Shown here one piece after another: positions 25,790 through 34,409 of a stretch of DNA of 64,000 nt. Positions within the stretch are counted from its first letter, which is position 1; every line of letters starts with the position of its first letter. Position numbers and translations under genes: made by a program. This stretch comes from an uncultured Sphingomonas sp. Lineage in GTDB: Bacteria; Pseudomonadota; Alphaproteobacteria; Sphingomonadales; Sphingomonadaceae. The stretch lies in NCBI RefSeq assembly GCF_913062585.1, contig NZ_CAJXWX010000001.1, positions 248,001 to 312,000 of the forward strand, read 5' to 3'. Under the pieces are notes generated by a model, which made no database searches, was not told the DNA's origin, and saw only the letters and a program-made list of their open reading frames with translations.

Positions 25790-27343
25790 TCACGCGAACA
25801 GCCCGTGCATATACCAGCGCGGCCGCTCGGTCTCCGTGTAAAGCCCGTGGCGGAAGATCCAGAAGCGCCGCCCCCGCACATCCTCCACCCGGTAATAGTC
25901 GCGGGTCGGCGGCGTCATGTCGGCGCGGCGCCACCATTCGCCCGCGATCCGCTCGGGCCCTTCCGCGCGCGCCACGTCGTGCAGCTTGCGCCGCCAGCGA
26001 AAGCGCGCGGGCGGGCCGTCGGGGGTCTCGGCGGCGAGCGATTCGATCGGCTGGGGCGGATCGAACAGGTGGATCGGTCGCGATGGCGGCTCGCCCGGCT
26101 CGGGCCGGGTCCATTCGGCCTTGGGCGGCGGCTCGGTTGCGGGCAGCAGCAGTTCGGCCTGTTCGGGCATATGGCTGTCGCGCGGATGGATTCGCCGCAC
26201 CCGCTCGCGCCCCAGCCGCGTGCCCAGCCGGTCGATCAGCGCGGCGACCGCCTCCGCCTTCGCCTCGCCGCCCTCCAGCCGCAGCTGCACCGCGTCCAGC
26301 TTCTCGGCCAGCCCCACGTCCAGCCGGATCAGATCGTAACCGAAACCGGGATCGAGCGGATCGGCCAGCGCCTCGATCCGCTCGCGGAACAGCCGTAGCA
26401 GGACCGCGGGGTCGCGGGTCGGCTGCCCCGTCTCGACGCGCAAGGCCTGCACCTCGCCATCGGAGCGGAACAGCCGCGCGTCCCAGCGCCGCCCGCCCTC
26501 ATGCCGCTCCTCCAGCGCGCGCGCCGCCTCGCCTGCCAGCTCCTCCAGCACGCCCAGCATATGTTCGGTCCGCGCCACCGGCTCGGCGAAGCGGCGCTCC
26601 ACCCCGATCGGCGCGAGCGTAACGCGCGGAGTCAGCGGGCTGTCCTCCTCGCCGGTCAGCCGCCGGAGCGCGGTCGCCGCCTCACGCCCGAATCGCGCCG
26701 CGATCGTCGCCATCGGCCGCGCCAGCACGTCACCGACCGACTTCAGCCCCGCCGCCACCAGCGCCGCGCAGGCATCCTCGTCCAGTTCCAGCGCGGCGAC
26801 GGGCAGACGGCGAATCGCTCCCATCTCGTCGGGCGCCGGCGCACCCGCATGACGCGCCAAGGCCCGCGCCGCCTCGGGCGTGTCGCCATAGGCCAGCCGC
26901 ACGGCGATCCCCCGCCTGGCCATCCGCGTCTCGATATCCTCGGCCAGACGCCGCTCGCCGCCGAACAGATGGTCCGCGCCCGCACTGTCCAGCACCAGCC
27001 CCTGCGGCGGATCCAGCGCCACCGCCGGACTATAGCGCCGCGCCCCCTCGGCCAGCCGCTCCAGCCAGTCGGCATCGGCGGCGGGGTCGTGTGGATAGAC
27101 CTCCAGCTCGGGCACCCGCGCCCGCGCATCGGCCAGGGTCAGCCCGACCGACAGCCCCGCCGCCACCGCCGCCGGATCGAGCGCGGCGAGCCGGATCGCG
27201 CCGCCCACCGATTCGGCGAAGGCGATCGGCGCGTCACCCCGCGCCACGAACAGGTGCGGGCGGCGTGCCCGCAACCGCTCGATCGGCAACCAGGGGAAGA
27301 CGAGCGCCAGATAGCGGCGCGGGATCGAAGCTTTGCGTGTCAC
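25790..27343 (-). CDS. imuB: ImuB, inactive Y-family polymerase-like protein
   Basis: The protein has 517 residues from the GTG at 27343. The fold follows Y-family (DinB) polymerases, but the first catalytic motif is replaced by LALVFPWLPIERLR. The metal-binding carboxylates are therefore absent, as is normal for ImuB. It acts as the hub that joins ImuA, DnaE2 and the beta clamp, and SRPIHLFDPPQPIE near residue 410 is a candidate clamp-interaction region. The GTG is chosen because GGAG lies 8 bases before it and homology starts there. This gives a 110-base overlap with the imuA coding sequence in another frame. An ATG at 27409 is an alternative. Confidence 0.92.
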   Translation of the reverse strand: MTRKASIPRRYLALVFPWLPIERLRARRPHLFVARGDAPIAFAESVGGAIRLAALDPAAVAAGLSVGLTLADARARVPELEVYPHDPAADADWLERLAEGARRYSPAVALDPPQGLVLDSAGADHLFGGERRLAEDIETRMARRGIAVRLAYGDTPEAARALARHAGAPAPDEMGAIRRLPVAALELDEDACAALVAAGLKSVGDVLARPMATIAARFGREAATALRRLTGEEDSPLTPRVTLAPIGVERRFAEPVARTEHMLGVLEELAGEAARALEERHEGGRRWDARLFRSDGEVQALRVETGQPTRDPAVLLRLFRERIEALADPLDPGFGYDLIRLDVGLAEKLDAVQLRLEGGEAKAEAVAALIDRLGTRLGRERVRRIHPRDSHMPEQAELLLPATEPPPKAEWTRPEPGEPPSRPIHLFDPPQPIESLAAETPDGPPARFRWRRKLHDVARAEGPERIAGEWWRRADMTPPTRDYYRVEDVRGRRFWIFRHGLYTETERPRWYMHGLFA

Positions 27344-28007
27344 GGTTCCACTCCACGCGCCACCGGGCGCCCGCGGGCCCTCCCCGTCGGCGCAGCAATT
27401 CCAGATCATAAGCGGGGGGCCCCGGCGCCTCGGCGGCGAATGCACGCGAGGGCGCGGGCGCGACCGACCAGCGGGTCGCGGCGGCGCTGGGCACCACCTG
27501 CCCCCCGATGCGCAGCAGGATCATCAGCACGCCCGAGGCTTCGGCGGCCAGCATCAACCGGCGCGAGGCGGTGAGGTCCAGCCCGCGCATCGCCCCCCAG
27601 CCCTCGGCGACGACGCTGCCCAGCCCCGGACAGCGCGCGCCATCGGCGGCGGCGCGGAGCAGCGCGGCATCGTCGGCCACGACCACGACGACCAGTTCCT
27701 CGGGGTCGAGCCCCATGGCGAGCAGCCCCGGTCCATGGAGTCGCCCCCCCTGCCGCTCGGCCGCCTCGGTCCGCAGCCACAGCACCGGCCAGGCCCTGGC
27801 GGCGAGCAGACACCCGACCGCCAGCCCCGCGCCGCTCGCCGCTTCTTCGGGTAAAAGCGCATGGATCTCATGCAGTTGGGCAGGTACCAGAGGAGGCATC
27901 CCCCCTGACCGCTCCGCCGCGCCCAACCCCTGCCCCAGTCCCTGCCCACGCGCCTGTACGGCGGCGGCCCCGCGCAGGCGATCAATCAGGGCAAAGGGCT
28001 CCTCCAT
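27234..28007 (-). CDS. imuA: ImuA, SOS mutagenesis RecA/SulA-like protein
   Basis: The protein has 257 residues and is related to the RecA/SulA-type ImuA of imuA-imuB-dnaE2 cassettes. Landmarks are LHEIHALLPEEAASGAGLAVG, VLWLRTE, and the Ala/Leu-rich central core LVVVVVADDAALLRAAADGARCPGLG. The classical Walker A is degenerate. The start is a problem: the LexA box (28012-28026) ends 5 bases before ATG 28007, so the mRNA would be leaderless or nearly so unless translation begins further in. An ATG at 28049 would put the operator inside the gene. Its 3' end overlaps imuB. Confidence 0.9.
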   Translation of the reverse strand: MEEPFALIDRLRGAAAVQARGQGLGQGLGAAERSGGMPPLVPAQLHEIHALLPEEAASGAGLAVGCLLAARAWPVLWLRTEAAERQGGRLHGPGLLAMGLDPEELVVVVVADDAALLRAAADGARCPGLGSVVAEGWGAMRGLDLTASRRLMLAAEASGVLMILLRIGGQVVPSAAATRWSVAPAPSRAFAAEAPGPPAYDLELLRRRGGPAGARWRVEWNRDTQSFDPAPLSGARLPLVADRAVAGTPPAPVRGAG

Positions 28008-28011
28008 ATAT

Positions 28012-28026
28012 GTTCTTGTAATGTTC
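28012..28026. promoter_or_regulatory. LexA (SOS) box of the imuA-imuB-dnaE2 cassette
   Basis: GTTC-TTGTAAT-GTTC is an exact match to the alphaproteobacterial LexA operator GTTC-N7-GTTC. It lies 5 bases upstream of the imuA start at 28007, and a TTGCAT -35-like hexamer lies on the minus strand about 20 bases further upstream, so LexA would cover the -10 and start site. It is the only such box I found in the window. Confidence 0.85.
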
Positions 28027-28138
28027 TCGCGATCGAGTCGCCAATGCAAAATTTCTCAAAAAAAGGGCTTGCCGGTTCGAAAACCCCCATCTATTAGCGC
28101 GCCTCACCCCAGCCGGTTCGCCGGTTCGGAACGCCAGA

Positions 28139-28213
28139 GCGGGCGTAGCTCAGGGGTAGAGCACAACCTTGCCAAGGTTGGGGTCGAGGGTTCGAATCCC
28201 TTCGCCCGCTCCA
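28139..28213 (+). tRNA. tRNA-Gly(GCC)
   Basis: The tRNA is 75 bases including an encoded CCA. The acceptor stem is GCGGGCG/CGCCCGC with discriminator T. The D arm is GCTCAGGGGTAGAGC. The anticodon stem CAACC/GGTTG has loop TTGCCAA, so the anticodon is GCC. The T arm is GAGGGTTCGAATCCCTTC. All four arms pair. Antisense frames through this gene produce the familiar spurious peptides seen opposite tRNAs. Confidence 0.97.
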
Positions 28214-28399
28214 GTTCCTGTCGCCGATGAGCGACAGCCAGCAGCGACATGATAGACGAAAGCCGACGCGGTTCCTGCGGGAATCGAGCGCGATGGCTGT
28301 ACCATTTCGCGCCCTCCAAAAGCCATGGTCGCCTTCCGTCCGCCGTCACCTGCCATGGCGACAGGCCCCGGCGATCGGCCGAGGCCCGTTCCACCCGGT

Positions 28400-29113
28400 T
28401 CAGATCAATCGGTTTTCCAGCAACGTCCCTTCCCAGAACATCAGCTTGTCGAGTAGACGCCGCTCGATGAAATGATCGGGGATGCGGTCGGGATCGGCCA
28501 TCACCGCGCCACCGATGCCCTGTCGGAAATCCGCGATGAGCCGGTCGCGCGCCTGTTGGAAATCGGGCTTTTCGCATTCCTCCCGCCGCGCCTGGGCACA
28601 GGCCCGCCAGAAAGCGGGATAGTCATGGCCCACGGCATCGCCATAGAGCTTTGCGAGATGCTTCGTGCCGACACGGTCGTTGCGCACCCAGTCGCGGTGG
28701 CGCGCCGCCTTGCTGGCCAGCCGGTCCCAGATATAGATTTCGTCGCGGGGCCGGGCAAAGGTCGCGATCTTGCTGGCGGCCGAGCTATATTGCCGCCGCT
28801 GCCCGCGCAGGATCGGCAGTTCGCCGGCCAGCCTGGGTATGTCGACGCACGGATCGAAGGTCTCGGCGGCATATGTGGCCATGATCGCCGCCGCCACCCC
28901 CGCCCGGTCCCAGACGACGAATTTCGTCAGCAGAAATGTCGACAGGAACAGCCGTGCATCCTGCTCCCCGACCTGTCCCGGGAACAGCCAGAGCCAATGC
29001 GTGTCGGGCGGACGTCCCCGGTCGACCCGCTGCTCCCGCGGACAGCACCAGCGGCGGACATCCTGCTCGGCCTTCATTAGCAGCTTGCGGCGGTCATCTG
29101 GTGAAAATGGCAT
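28400..29113 (-). CDS. hypothetical protein, no recognised domain
   Basis: The soluble protein has 237 residues and no signal peptide. It is rich in Arg, Asp and aromatic residues. Visible stretches include WCCPREQRVDRGRPPDTHWLW near residue 23, a Trp/Tyr-rich centre (EIYIWDRLASKAARHRDW), and a C-terminal LLDKLMFWEGTLLEN. The CC pair and scattered His/Cys could bind a metal, but no motif is convincing. I do not recognise the family. GC content and codon use look like those of its neighbours. It stands alone between tRNA-Gly and a divergent GNAT gene, close enough to the tRNA to ask whether it is accessory. Confidence 0.6.
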   Translation of the reverse strand: MPFSPDDRRKLLMKAEQDVRRWCCPREQRVDRGRPPDTHWLWLFPGQVGEQDARLFLSTFLLTKFVVWDRAGVAAAIMATYAAETFDPCVDIPRLAGELPILRGQRRQYSSAASKIATFARPRDEIYIWDRLASKAARHRDWVRNDRVGTKHLAKLYGDAVGHDYPAFWRACAQARREECEKPDFQQARDRLIADFRQGIGGAVMADPDRIPDHFIERRLLDKLMFWEGTLLENRLI

Positions 29114-29210
29114 ATCGTTCCTCCCGTCCCGGGGGTTAGGAGCGAAGCCGAAGCATGGCCTATCGGGGAAAATTCAGGATTGCCCGCTTCATCGCAAAGG
29201 GAAGACCGCC

Positions 29211-29693
29211 ATGCCCATCCGCCCCGCCCTGCCCGGCGACGCCGCCGCCATCGCCGCGATCCTGATGCCGGTGATCCGCGCAGGTGAAACCTATGCGCTC
29301 GACCCCGCCATGTCGGAGGAAGCGGCGCTTGCCTATTGGCTGGCCGGGGATCGTACGACCTTCGTCGCGGAGGAGGCGGGCGCGATCTTGGGCACCTATT
29401 ATATCCGCGCCAATCAGGCGGGCGGTGGGGATCATGTCGCCAATGCGGGCTATATGACGGCCGCCGCGGCGCGCGGCAAAGGCGTCGCGCGGGCGATGGC
29501 GCTGCATTCCTTCGACCAGGCACGCGCGCAGGGTTTCAGCGCGATGCAGTTCAACTTCGTGGTCGCCAGCAACGAGGCCGCGGTGCATCTGTGGACCGCG
29601 CTGGGCTTTGCCACGGTCGGGCGGGTACCGGGGGCGTTCCGGCACCCGGGGCTGGGGATGGTCGATGCACTGGTGATGCACCGACCGCTCTGA
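29211..29693 (+). CDS. GNAT-family N-acetyltransferase
   Basis: The protein has 160 residues. The GNAT fold is visible from the opening (IRPALPGDAAAIAAIL), through the beta4 strand and the acetyl-CoA pyrophosphate loop AAAARGKGVARAMA (Q/RxxGxG/A type), to the C-terminal NEAAVHLWTALGFATVGRVPG. It resembles the phosphinothricin or small-molecule acetyltransferase group. The acceptor cannot be predicted. The ribosome site is AAAGGGAAG. Its stop codon directly abuts the stop of the SDR gene on the other strand (29693/29694). Confidence 0.88.
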   Translation: MPIRPALPGDAAAIAAILMPVIRAGETYALDPAMSEEAALAYWLAGDRTTFVAEEAGAILGTYYIRANQAGGGDHVANAGYMTAAAARGKGVARAMALHSFDQARAQGFSAMQFNFVVASNEAAVHLWTALGFATVGRVPGAFRHPGLGMVDALVMHRPL

Positions 29694-30443
29694 TCATCCC
29701 GCCCGTGCGACCTGGAAGCCCGCAAAGGACTGGCTGACCGGCATCAGTTCCAGCCGGTTGATGTTCAGATGCGGCGGCAGCTCGGCGACCCAGAGCAAAG
29801 TCGCGGCAATGTCCTGCGCCGTCATCGGGTCGGACCCTGCATAAAGCGCGTCGGACGCGGCCTGATCGCCGCCGGTCCGTACGGTGGTGAACTCGGTCTC
29901 GACCATGCCCGGCTCGATCGAAGTGACCCGCACCCCCTTGCCGTGCAGATCCGATCGCAGGTTCAGCGAGAATTGCTTCACGAACGCCTTGGTCCCGCCA
30001 TAGACGTTGCCGCCGGTATAGGGATAGTTCGCCGCCACCGAGGACAGGTTGATGATCCCCCCGCGCCGTTCGATCAGGCGGGGCAGCAGCCGGTGGGTGA
30101 TGGTGATCAGCCCGTCGATATTGGTCGCGATCATCGTCCGCCACTGGGCAAGGTCGCTATCCTGGGCGGGCTTGGTGCCGAGCGCGAGGCCCGCATTGTT
30201 GATCAGCCAGTCGATCTCGGCAAAGTCCGCCGGCAGTCCGGCCAGCGCCGCGTCCAGCGCATCCTCGTCGGTGATGTCGAAGGCGAGCGGATGGAACGCC
30301 GCCCCCAGCTCGTCGGCCAGTGCCTGCAGCCGGTCGGCGCGGCGGCCGGTGCCGATCACCCGCCACCCGGCGGCGACAAAGGCGCGTGCGGTGCCCGCAC
30401 CGATCCCGGCGCTAGCACCGGTGACGAGGACAGTCTTGGTCAT
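29694..30443 (-). CDS. short-chain dehydrogenase/reductase, YdfG-like
   Basis: The protein has 249 residues and is a classical SDR. The cofactor motif is TGASAGIG (residues 8-15), followed by NNAGLALG, the active-site Ser in NLSSVAAN, and the YGGTK catalytic Tyr-Lys pair. Sequence wording in the C-terminal half (VRVTSIEPGMVETEFTTVR) is that of YdfG, the NADP-dependent 3-hydroxy acid (serine, malonic semialdehyde) dehydrogenases. The start at 30443 is chosen from the homology limit. The frame is open a further 36 codons upstream. Confidence 0.9.
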   Translation of the reverse strand: MTKTVLVTGASAGIGAGTARAFVAAGWRVIGTGRRADRLQALADELGAAFHPLAFDITDEDALDAALAGLPADFAEIDWLINNAGLALGTKPAQDSDLAQWRTMIATNIDGLITITHRLLPRLIERRGGIINLSSVAANYPYTGGNVYGGTKAFVKQFSLNLRSDLHGKGVRVTSIEPGMVETEFTTVRTGGDQAASDALYAGSDPMTAQDIAATLLWVAELPPHLNINRLELMPVSQSFAGFQVARAG

Positions 30444-30917
30444 GGTCTCAATTCCCTCTCGAACCTGGCCCGCTGCTGGTATCCGGAGCCGGGCCATGTT
30501 GCAAAGCGGTCCGCTGCACAAGCCGTGCCCACGCCCTTGCGTTCCGTCCATCCGACACCCCGTTGAAACCAGGGCTTTTCCCGGGTGTTTACGATGGTCA
30601 TACTCGGGCAGAAAGGATGGCGGGAGACTCGAAGATGACTGAGCGCGCCATATCGCGGCCCAACGTCGCCGCCATGCCCGGCCGCTTTCACCGTGCGCAG
30701 GGCGGCTGGTGCGATTTCCGTCCCGAACCGGGGATCACGACCCCGCCCGAGGGCCGGGATCCCACCCCACGGACGGTCTATCCCAGCCACCCGCTCCGCC
30801 CCCGTCCCCCCGAATCCTGGGTGCGGCTGCGCGGATAGCGGTGCGGTTGCAGGGCGCGGGGCCTTTCCCCACATAAGCGGGGCGACGGCCTTGGCGTCGT
30901 ATCTTGCAGGACCGTCC
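30444..30917. other. 474-bp gap between SDR and DsbA-like genes
   Basis: It contains the promoters of both flanking divergent units and one possible small gene at 30635-30838, listed separately. The remaining sequence shows only short inverted repeats (for example gtccgctgcac region) and no family repeat. Confidence 0.4.
30635..30838 (+). CDS. possible small Pro/Arg-rich protein
   Basis: This 67-codon frame begins MTERAISRPNVAAMPG and ends with a proline- and arginine-rich stretch (RDPTPRTVYPSHPLRPRPPE). A GGGAG lies 10 bases before the ATG, and GAAAGG is further upstream. The composition is biased and there is no known domain, so it may be a chance frame in GC-rich DNA. The ribosome site and the position in an otherwise empty gap are the only support. 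Confidence 0.35.
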   Translation: MTERAISRPNVAAMPGRFHRAQGGWCDFRPEPGITTPPEGRDPTPRTVYPSHPLRPRPPESWVRLRG

Positions 30918-31565
30918 ATGCCCCGCCCACTTCGAATTGATTTCGTCTCCGACATCTCCTGCCCCTGGTGCATCATCGGCCTGCGCGGGCTGGAGATCGC
31001 GCTGGAGCGGATGGGCGACGCGGTGCAGGCCGAAATCCATTTCCAGCCTTTCGAGCTGAACCCTGCCATGGCGCCCGAGGGCGAGAATATCGTCGAGCAT
31101 ATCGGCCGCAAATATGGCGCGACGCCCGAACAGTCCGCCGCCAATCGCGCCACTATCCGCGAACGCGCCGCCGCGGTCGGGTTCACCATGGCGATGGGCG
31201 ACGATGCGCGCATCTATAATAGCTTCGACGCGCATCGCCTGCTCCACTGGGCCGGGATCGAGGGGGGCCAGGCCGCACTGAAGCACGCGCTGTTCGACAG
31301 CTATTTTACGCGGGGAGAGGACATCTCCGACCACGCCGTGCTGCTCGCCGCCGTCACCCGCGCCGGGCTGGACGCCGACGCGGCGCGCGCAATCCTGTCC
31401 TCCGACCGCTACGCCGCCGAGGTGCGCGAGGCGGAGCGGCTGTGGCAGGGGCGCGGCATCCAGTCGGTGCCCGCCATCGTGATCGACAATCGCTATCTCA
31501 TCTCGGGCGGACAGCCGCCCGAGTCGTTCGAACAGGCGCTGCGCCAGATCACGGCCGACGCCTGA
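30918..31565 (+). CDS. DsbA-family (FrnE-like) oxidoreductase
   Basis: The protein has 215 residues and a thioredoxin fold with a helical insertion. The CPWC motif is at residues 15-18 ([14 protein letters not shown]), the insertion holds FNPF-like [16 protein letters not shown], and the cis-Pro loop is [19 protein letters not shown]. There is no signal peptide, so the protein is cytoplasmic, as is usual for FrnE-type proteins that help resist oxidative or cadmium stress. msrB follows 17 bases later in the same direction, consistent with a small redox-repair operon. Confidence 0.9.
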   Translation: MPRPLRIDFVSDISCPWCIIGLRGLEIALERMGDAVQAEIHFQPFELNPAMAPEGENIVEHIGRKYGATPEQSAANRATIRERAAAVGFTMAMGDDARIYNSFDAHRLLHWAGIEGGQAALKHALFDSYFTRGEDISDHAVLLAAVTRAGLDADAARAILSSDRYAAEVREAERLWQGRGIQSVPAIVIDNRYLISGGQPPESFEQALRQITADA

Positions 31566-31582
31566 GCCAGAAAGGACATCCC

Positions 31583-32044
31583 ATGGCCGACACCCGTTAT
31601 GCCAAGACCGAGGAAGCCCTGTCGCGGCTGACCCCGGAACAATATTACGTCACCCAGCAGAGCGGCACCGAGCGTCCCGGCACCGGCGAATATCTCCACA
31701 CGCGCGAGCCCGGTCTCTATGTCGACATCGTCTCGGGCGAGCCCTTGTTCGCCTCTGCCGACAAGTTCGATTCGCATTGCGGCTGGCCCAGCTTCACCCG
31801 GCCGATCGAGCCTGCCCATGTCAACGAACTGACCGACACCACCCACGGCATGGTTCGCACCGAAGTCCGCTCGGCGCATGGCGACAGCCATCTGGGCCAT
31901 GTCTTCCCCGACGGCCCGCGCGATCGCGGCGGCCTGCGCTACTGCATTAACTCCGCCTCGCTGCGCTTCGTGCCGCTGGGGGATATGGAGGCGGAAGGGT
32001 ACGGGGAGTATGTCGACCAGGTCCGCGCGGCCGACGAGGCGTAA
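31583..32044 (+). CDS. msrB: peptide-methionine (R)-S-oxide reductase
   Basis: The protein has 153 residues and reduces methionine-R-sulfoxide in proteins. The SelR fold is clear: [39 protein letters not shown] and [13 protein letters not shown]. The catalytic Cys is at about residue 121 in RYCINS. The two CxxC zinc motifs of many MsrBs are absent, so this is the zinc-free form. The other Cys in SHCGWPS is the candidate resolving residue. The ribosome site is AAAGGA. It is likely cotranscribed with the DsbA-like gene. Confidence 0.95.
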   Translation: MADTRYAKTEEALSRLTPEQYYVTQQSGTERPGTGEYLHTREPGLYVDIVSGEPLFASADKFDSHCGWPSFTRPIEPAHVNELTDTTHGMVRTEVRSAHGDSHLGHVFPDGPRDRGGLRYCINSASLRFVPLGDMEAEGYGEYVDQVRAADEA

Positions 32045-32047
32045 ACA

Positions 32048-32223
32048 TTCCTCCCCTGCAAGGGGAGGGGGACCAGCGAAGCTGGCGGAGGGGAGTGGCA
32101 GGTCAAAACCCGCCCCGCGGGTTTGAGGATTGCCGGGGGGCAATCCGCCTGCCACTCGCTATAGAGAGGGCGACACCCCTCCGTCAGGCCTGCGGCCTGC
32201 CACCTCCCCTTACAGGGGAGGAA
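32048..32223. repeat. intergenic repeat family A, copy 5, with an internal insertion
   Basis: The family A outer arms (TTCCTCCCCTGCAAGGGGAGG and CCTCCCCTTACAGGGGAGGAA) are present. The middle holds about 60 extra bases with their own arms, gagtggcaggtcaaaa, cccgccccgcgggt and attgccggggggcaat, closing with gcctgccactc. It is therefore a nested palindrome and the longest copy in the window. It lies between the co-directional msrB and oprB-like genes. Confidence 0.8.
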
Positions 32224-32305
32224 TCGCCCTTAACCTTTACGGCACCTTTTCCCCGCCCGGTCGTTTGCCCTTCGCAACGATAAGTCCAGGCAAACAGGGG
32301 AAAAG

Positions 32306-33709
32306 ATGATGGCGACGATCTGGGGCTGGGCACCTTTGCTGCTCGCGGCACCCTTTTCGCCGCAGCAGACGACTGATCCCGTCCCCACCGCCGCCCGCGT
32401 CACCCCCGATGCCGCCACCGGCGATACGCAGCGCCCGCCGACTCGCCGTCGCGCGGTGCGCCCCTCCGACAGCGCGCCCTCGGCGATCACCGCCGACACG
32501 CGGCGCACGCCGCCGCCCGGGATCATCGGCGACTGGCACAAGATCCGCACCCGGCTGAACGAGCGCGGCATCACCGTCACCGCGCGCTATGCGTCCGAAA
32601 GTGCGGCCAATGTCACCGGCGGGCGCAAGACGCTGTTCCGTGAGACGGGGCAGTTCGATGCGGGCGCGCTGTTCGATCTGGAGAAGGTCTTCGGACTGAA
32701 GGGCGGCGCGTTCCAGGCGACCCTGACCTATCGGCGCGGTCGCAACCTCAGCGACGATGCGAATTTGGGCACGCTGCAACAGGTGCAGGAGGTTTACGGC
32801 CGTGGCCAGACGCTCCGCCTGACCCAATTCTGGTACGAGCAGCGGATCGGCGAGCGGTTCGAGCTGAAGCTGGGTCGCACCAATCCGGGCGAGGATTTCG
32901 CCATCTTCTCGTGCCACTTCATGAATCTCAGCTTCTGCGGCGCGCAGCCGGGCAATCTGGTCGGCGATTATTGGCAGAACTGGCCGGTCAGCCAATGGGG
33001 CGCGCGGCTGCGCTACGAACCGCGCGACGACCTGTATGTCCAGGGCGCGGTGTATGAGATCAATCCGCGCAACCTCGACAATGATTTCTTCATCGGCCAT
33101 TTCAAGGGCGCGACCGGGGTGCTGGTGCCCGCCGAGATCGGCTGGATCCGCAACCCGACCGTGGGCAAGATCGGCTCGTACAAGCTGGGCGGCTGGATCG
33201 CGACGGCGGATGCGCCGGACGTGTTCCTGGACATCAACCGTCGTCCGATCGCGATCACCGGCCTGGCGCCGCTAGAGCGCAGCAGCCGCTACGGCGTCTA
33301 TATCAATATCCAGCAACAGCTGACCGGCGCAACCAAGGACGGCAAGGCGGAGAACGGCCTCAGCGTCTTCCTGAACGCGACGCAGGCCGACCGCGCGACC
33401 AGCGTGACCGACAATCAGATCGCGGCCGGGCTGTTCTACAAGGGGCTGGTCCCCGCCGTGCCGGGCGATGTGCTGGGCTTTGGCATGGCGCGCACCCATG
33501 TGAACGGGCGCGTCGCGGACGGGCAGCGGCTCGATCCGACCCGACCCGCCGTGCAGGGGTCCGAATATGCCGCCGAGGTCTATTACAGCGTCCACCCCGC
33601 CGAATGGCTGGAGATGCGGCCCAACGTCCAGTTCGTCCACCATCCCGGCGGCTATTCGCAGGCCAACGACGTCACCATATTGGGGCTGAAGGCTGCCTTC
33701 ACCCTGTAA
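32306..33709 (+). CDS. OprB-family carbohydrate-selective porin
   Basis: The protein has 467 residues. A short signal-like start (TIWGWAPLLLAAPFS) and a long Pro/Thr/Ala-rich, probably unstructured segment (to about residue 70) are followed by an OprB beta-barrel. Landmarks are WHKIRTRLNERGITVTARY, KVFGLKGGAFQATLTYRRG, LKLGRTNPGEDFA, and many alternating aromatic strands ending LGLKAAFTL. OprB porins admit glucose and other sugars across the outer membrane. The disordered Pro-rich N-terminal region is longer than usual and could contact the cell wall. It is monocistronic, with a family A repeat before it. Confidence 0.88.
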   Translation: MMATIWGWAPLLLAAPFSPQQTTDPVPTAARVTPDAATGDTQRPPTRRRAVRPSDSAPSAITADTRRTPPPGIIGDWHKIRTRLNERGITVTARYASESAANVTGGRKTLFRETGQFDAGALFDLEKVFGLKGGAFQATLTYRRGRNLSDDANLGTLQQVQEVYGRGQTLRLTQFWYEQRIGERFELKLGRTNPGEDFAIFSCHFMNLSFCGAQPGNLVGDYWQNWPVSQWGARLRYEPRDDLYVQGAVYEINPRNLDNDFFIGHFKGATGVLVPAEIGWIRNPTVGKIGSYKLGGWIATADAPDVFLDINRRPIAITGLAPLERSSRYGVYINIQQQLTGATKDGKAENGLSVFLNATQADRATSVTDNQIAAGLFYKGLVPAVPGDVLGFGMARTHVNGRVADGQRLDPTRPAVQGSEYAAEVYYSVHPAEWLEMRPNVQFVHHPGGYSQANDVTILGLKAAFTL

Positions 33710-33776
33710 CGCGCCTGATTCACGACCCGTTCAATAGGCGGCGCGCAAGCACAGGCGTGCCCAAAGGAGTGTATTG

Positions 33777-34409
33777 ATGATCCGTTCGATTGTGGCCTCC
33801 GCCCTGCTGGCGCCGACCGCCATGGCGATGGCCGCCGCCCCCGTCCCCGCGCTGGCCCAGGCGAGTGGCGACCTGGCGGCGGTGCAGCGTCACCTGCAAT
33901 CGGTGCAGACGATGACCGCCGATTTCACCCAGACCGACCGCGCCGGCAAGGTGCTGACCGGCACGCTGACCATGAAGAAGCCGGGCAAGATCCGCTTCCA
34001 ATATGAAAAGGGTGTGCCGCTGCTGATCGTCGCCGATGGCGGCGCACTGACCTTCATCGACTATTCGGTGCGCCAGGTGCAGCGCTGGCCGATCAAGAAC
34101 TCGCCGCTGGGCGTGCTGCTCGACCCGAGCCGCGACATCAGCCGCTATGCCAGGATCGTGCCCAGCGCCGATTCGCGCCTGCTCTCGGTCGAGGCGAACG
34201 ACCCCAAGCATCCCGAATATGGCAAGATCACCCTGGTCTTCGCGCGCGATGCCTCGGCACCGGGCGGGCTGATGATGCAGGGCTGGGTCGCGCTCGACAG
34301 CCAGAACAACCGGACCACGATTCGCCTGTCGAACCAGCGGTTCGGCGTGCCGGTGGACGACAAGGCGTTCCGATTCAACGATCCCCGGAGGACGGCGGCG
34401 CGAAACTGA
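33777..34409 (+). CDS. lolA: LolA-like outer-membrane lipoprotein carrier protein
   Basis: The protein has 210 residues. A signal peptide ends near ALAQA-SGD (residue 28). The mature part has the LolA pattern (LQSVQTMTADFTQTDRAGK, GTLTMKKPGKIRFQYEK, ADGGALTFIDYSVRQVQRWP), which builds the half-barrel that carries lipoproteins through the periplasm. It belongs to the alphaproteobacterial LolA family. The start ATG at 33777 has AAAGGAG upstream; a TTG one codon earlier is also in frame. xth follows in the same direction after a repeat-filled gap. Confidence 0.85.
   Translation: MIRSIVASALLAPTAMAMAAAPVPALAQASGDLAAVQRHLQSVQTMTADFTQTDRAGKVLTGTLTMKKPGKIRFQYEKGVPLLIVADGGALTFIDYSVRQVQRWPIKNSPLGVLLDPSRDISRYARIVPSADSRLLSVEANDPKHPEYGKITLVFARDASAPGGLMMQGWVALDSQNNRTTIRLSNQRFGVPVDDKAFRFNDPRRTAARN

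Noticed and set aside
28104..28577. Open frames opposite tRNA-Gly with GIRTLDPN- or KGFEPSTPT-like ends
   Set aside because: These peptides are the well-known artefacts of translating the antisense of tRNA genes; the tRNA itself is real.
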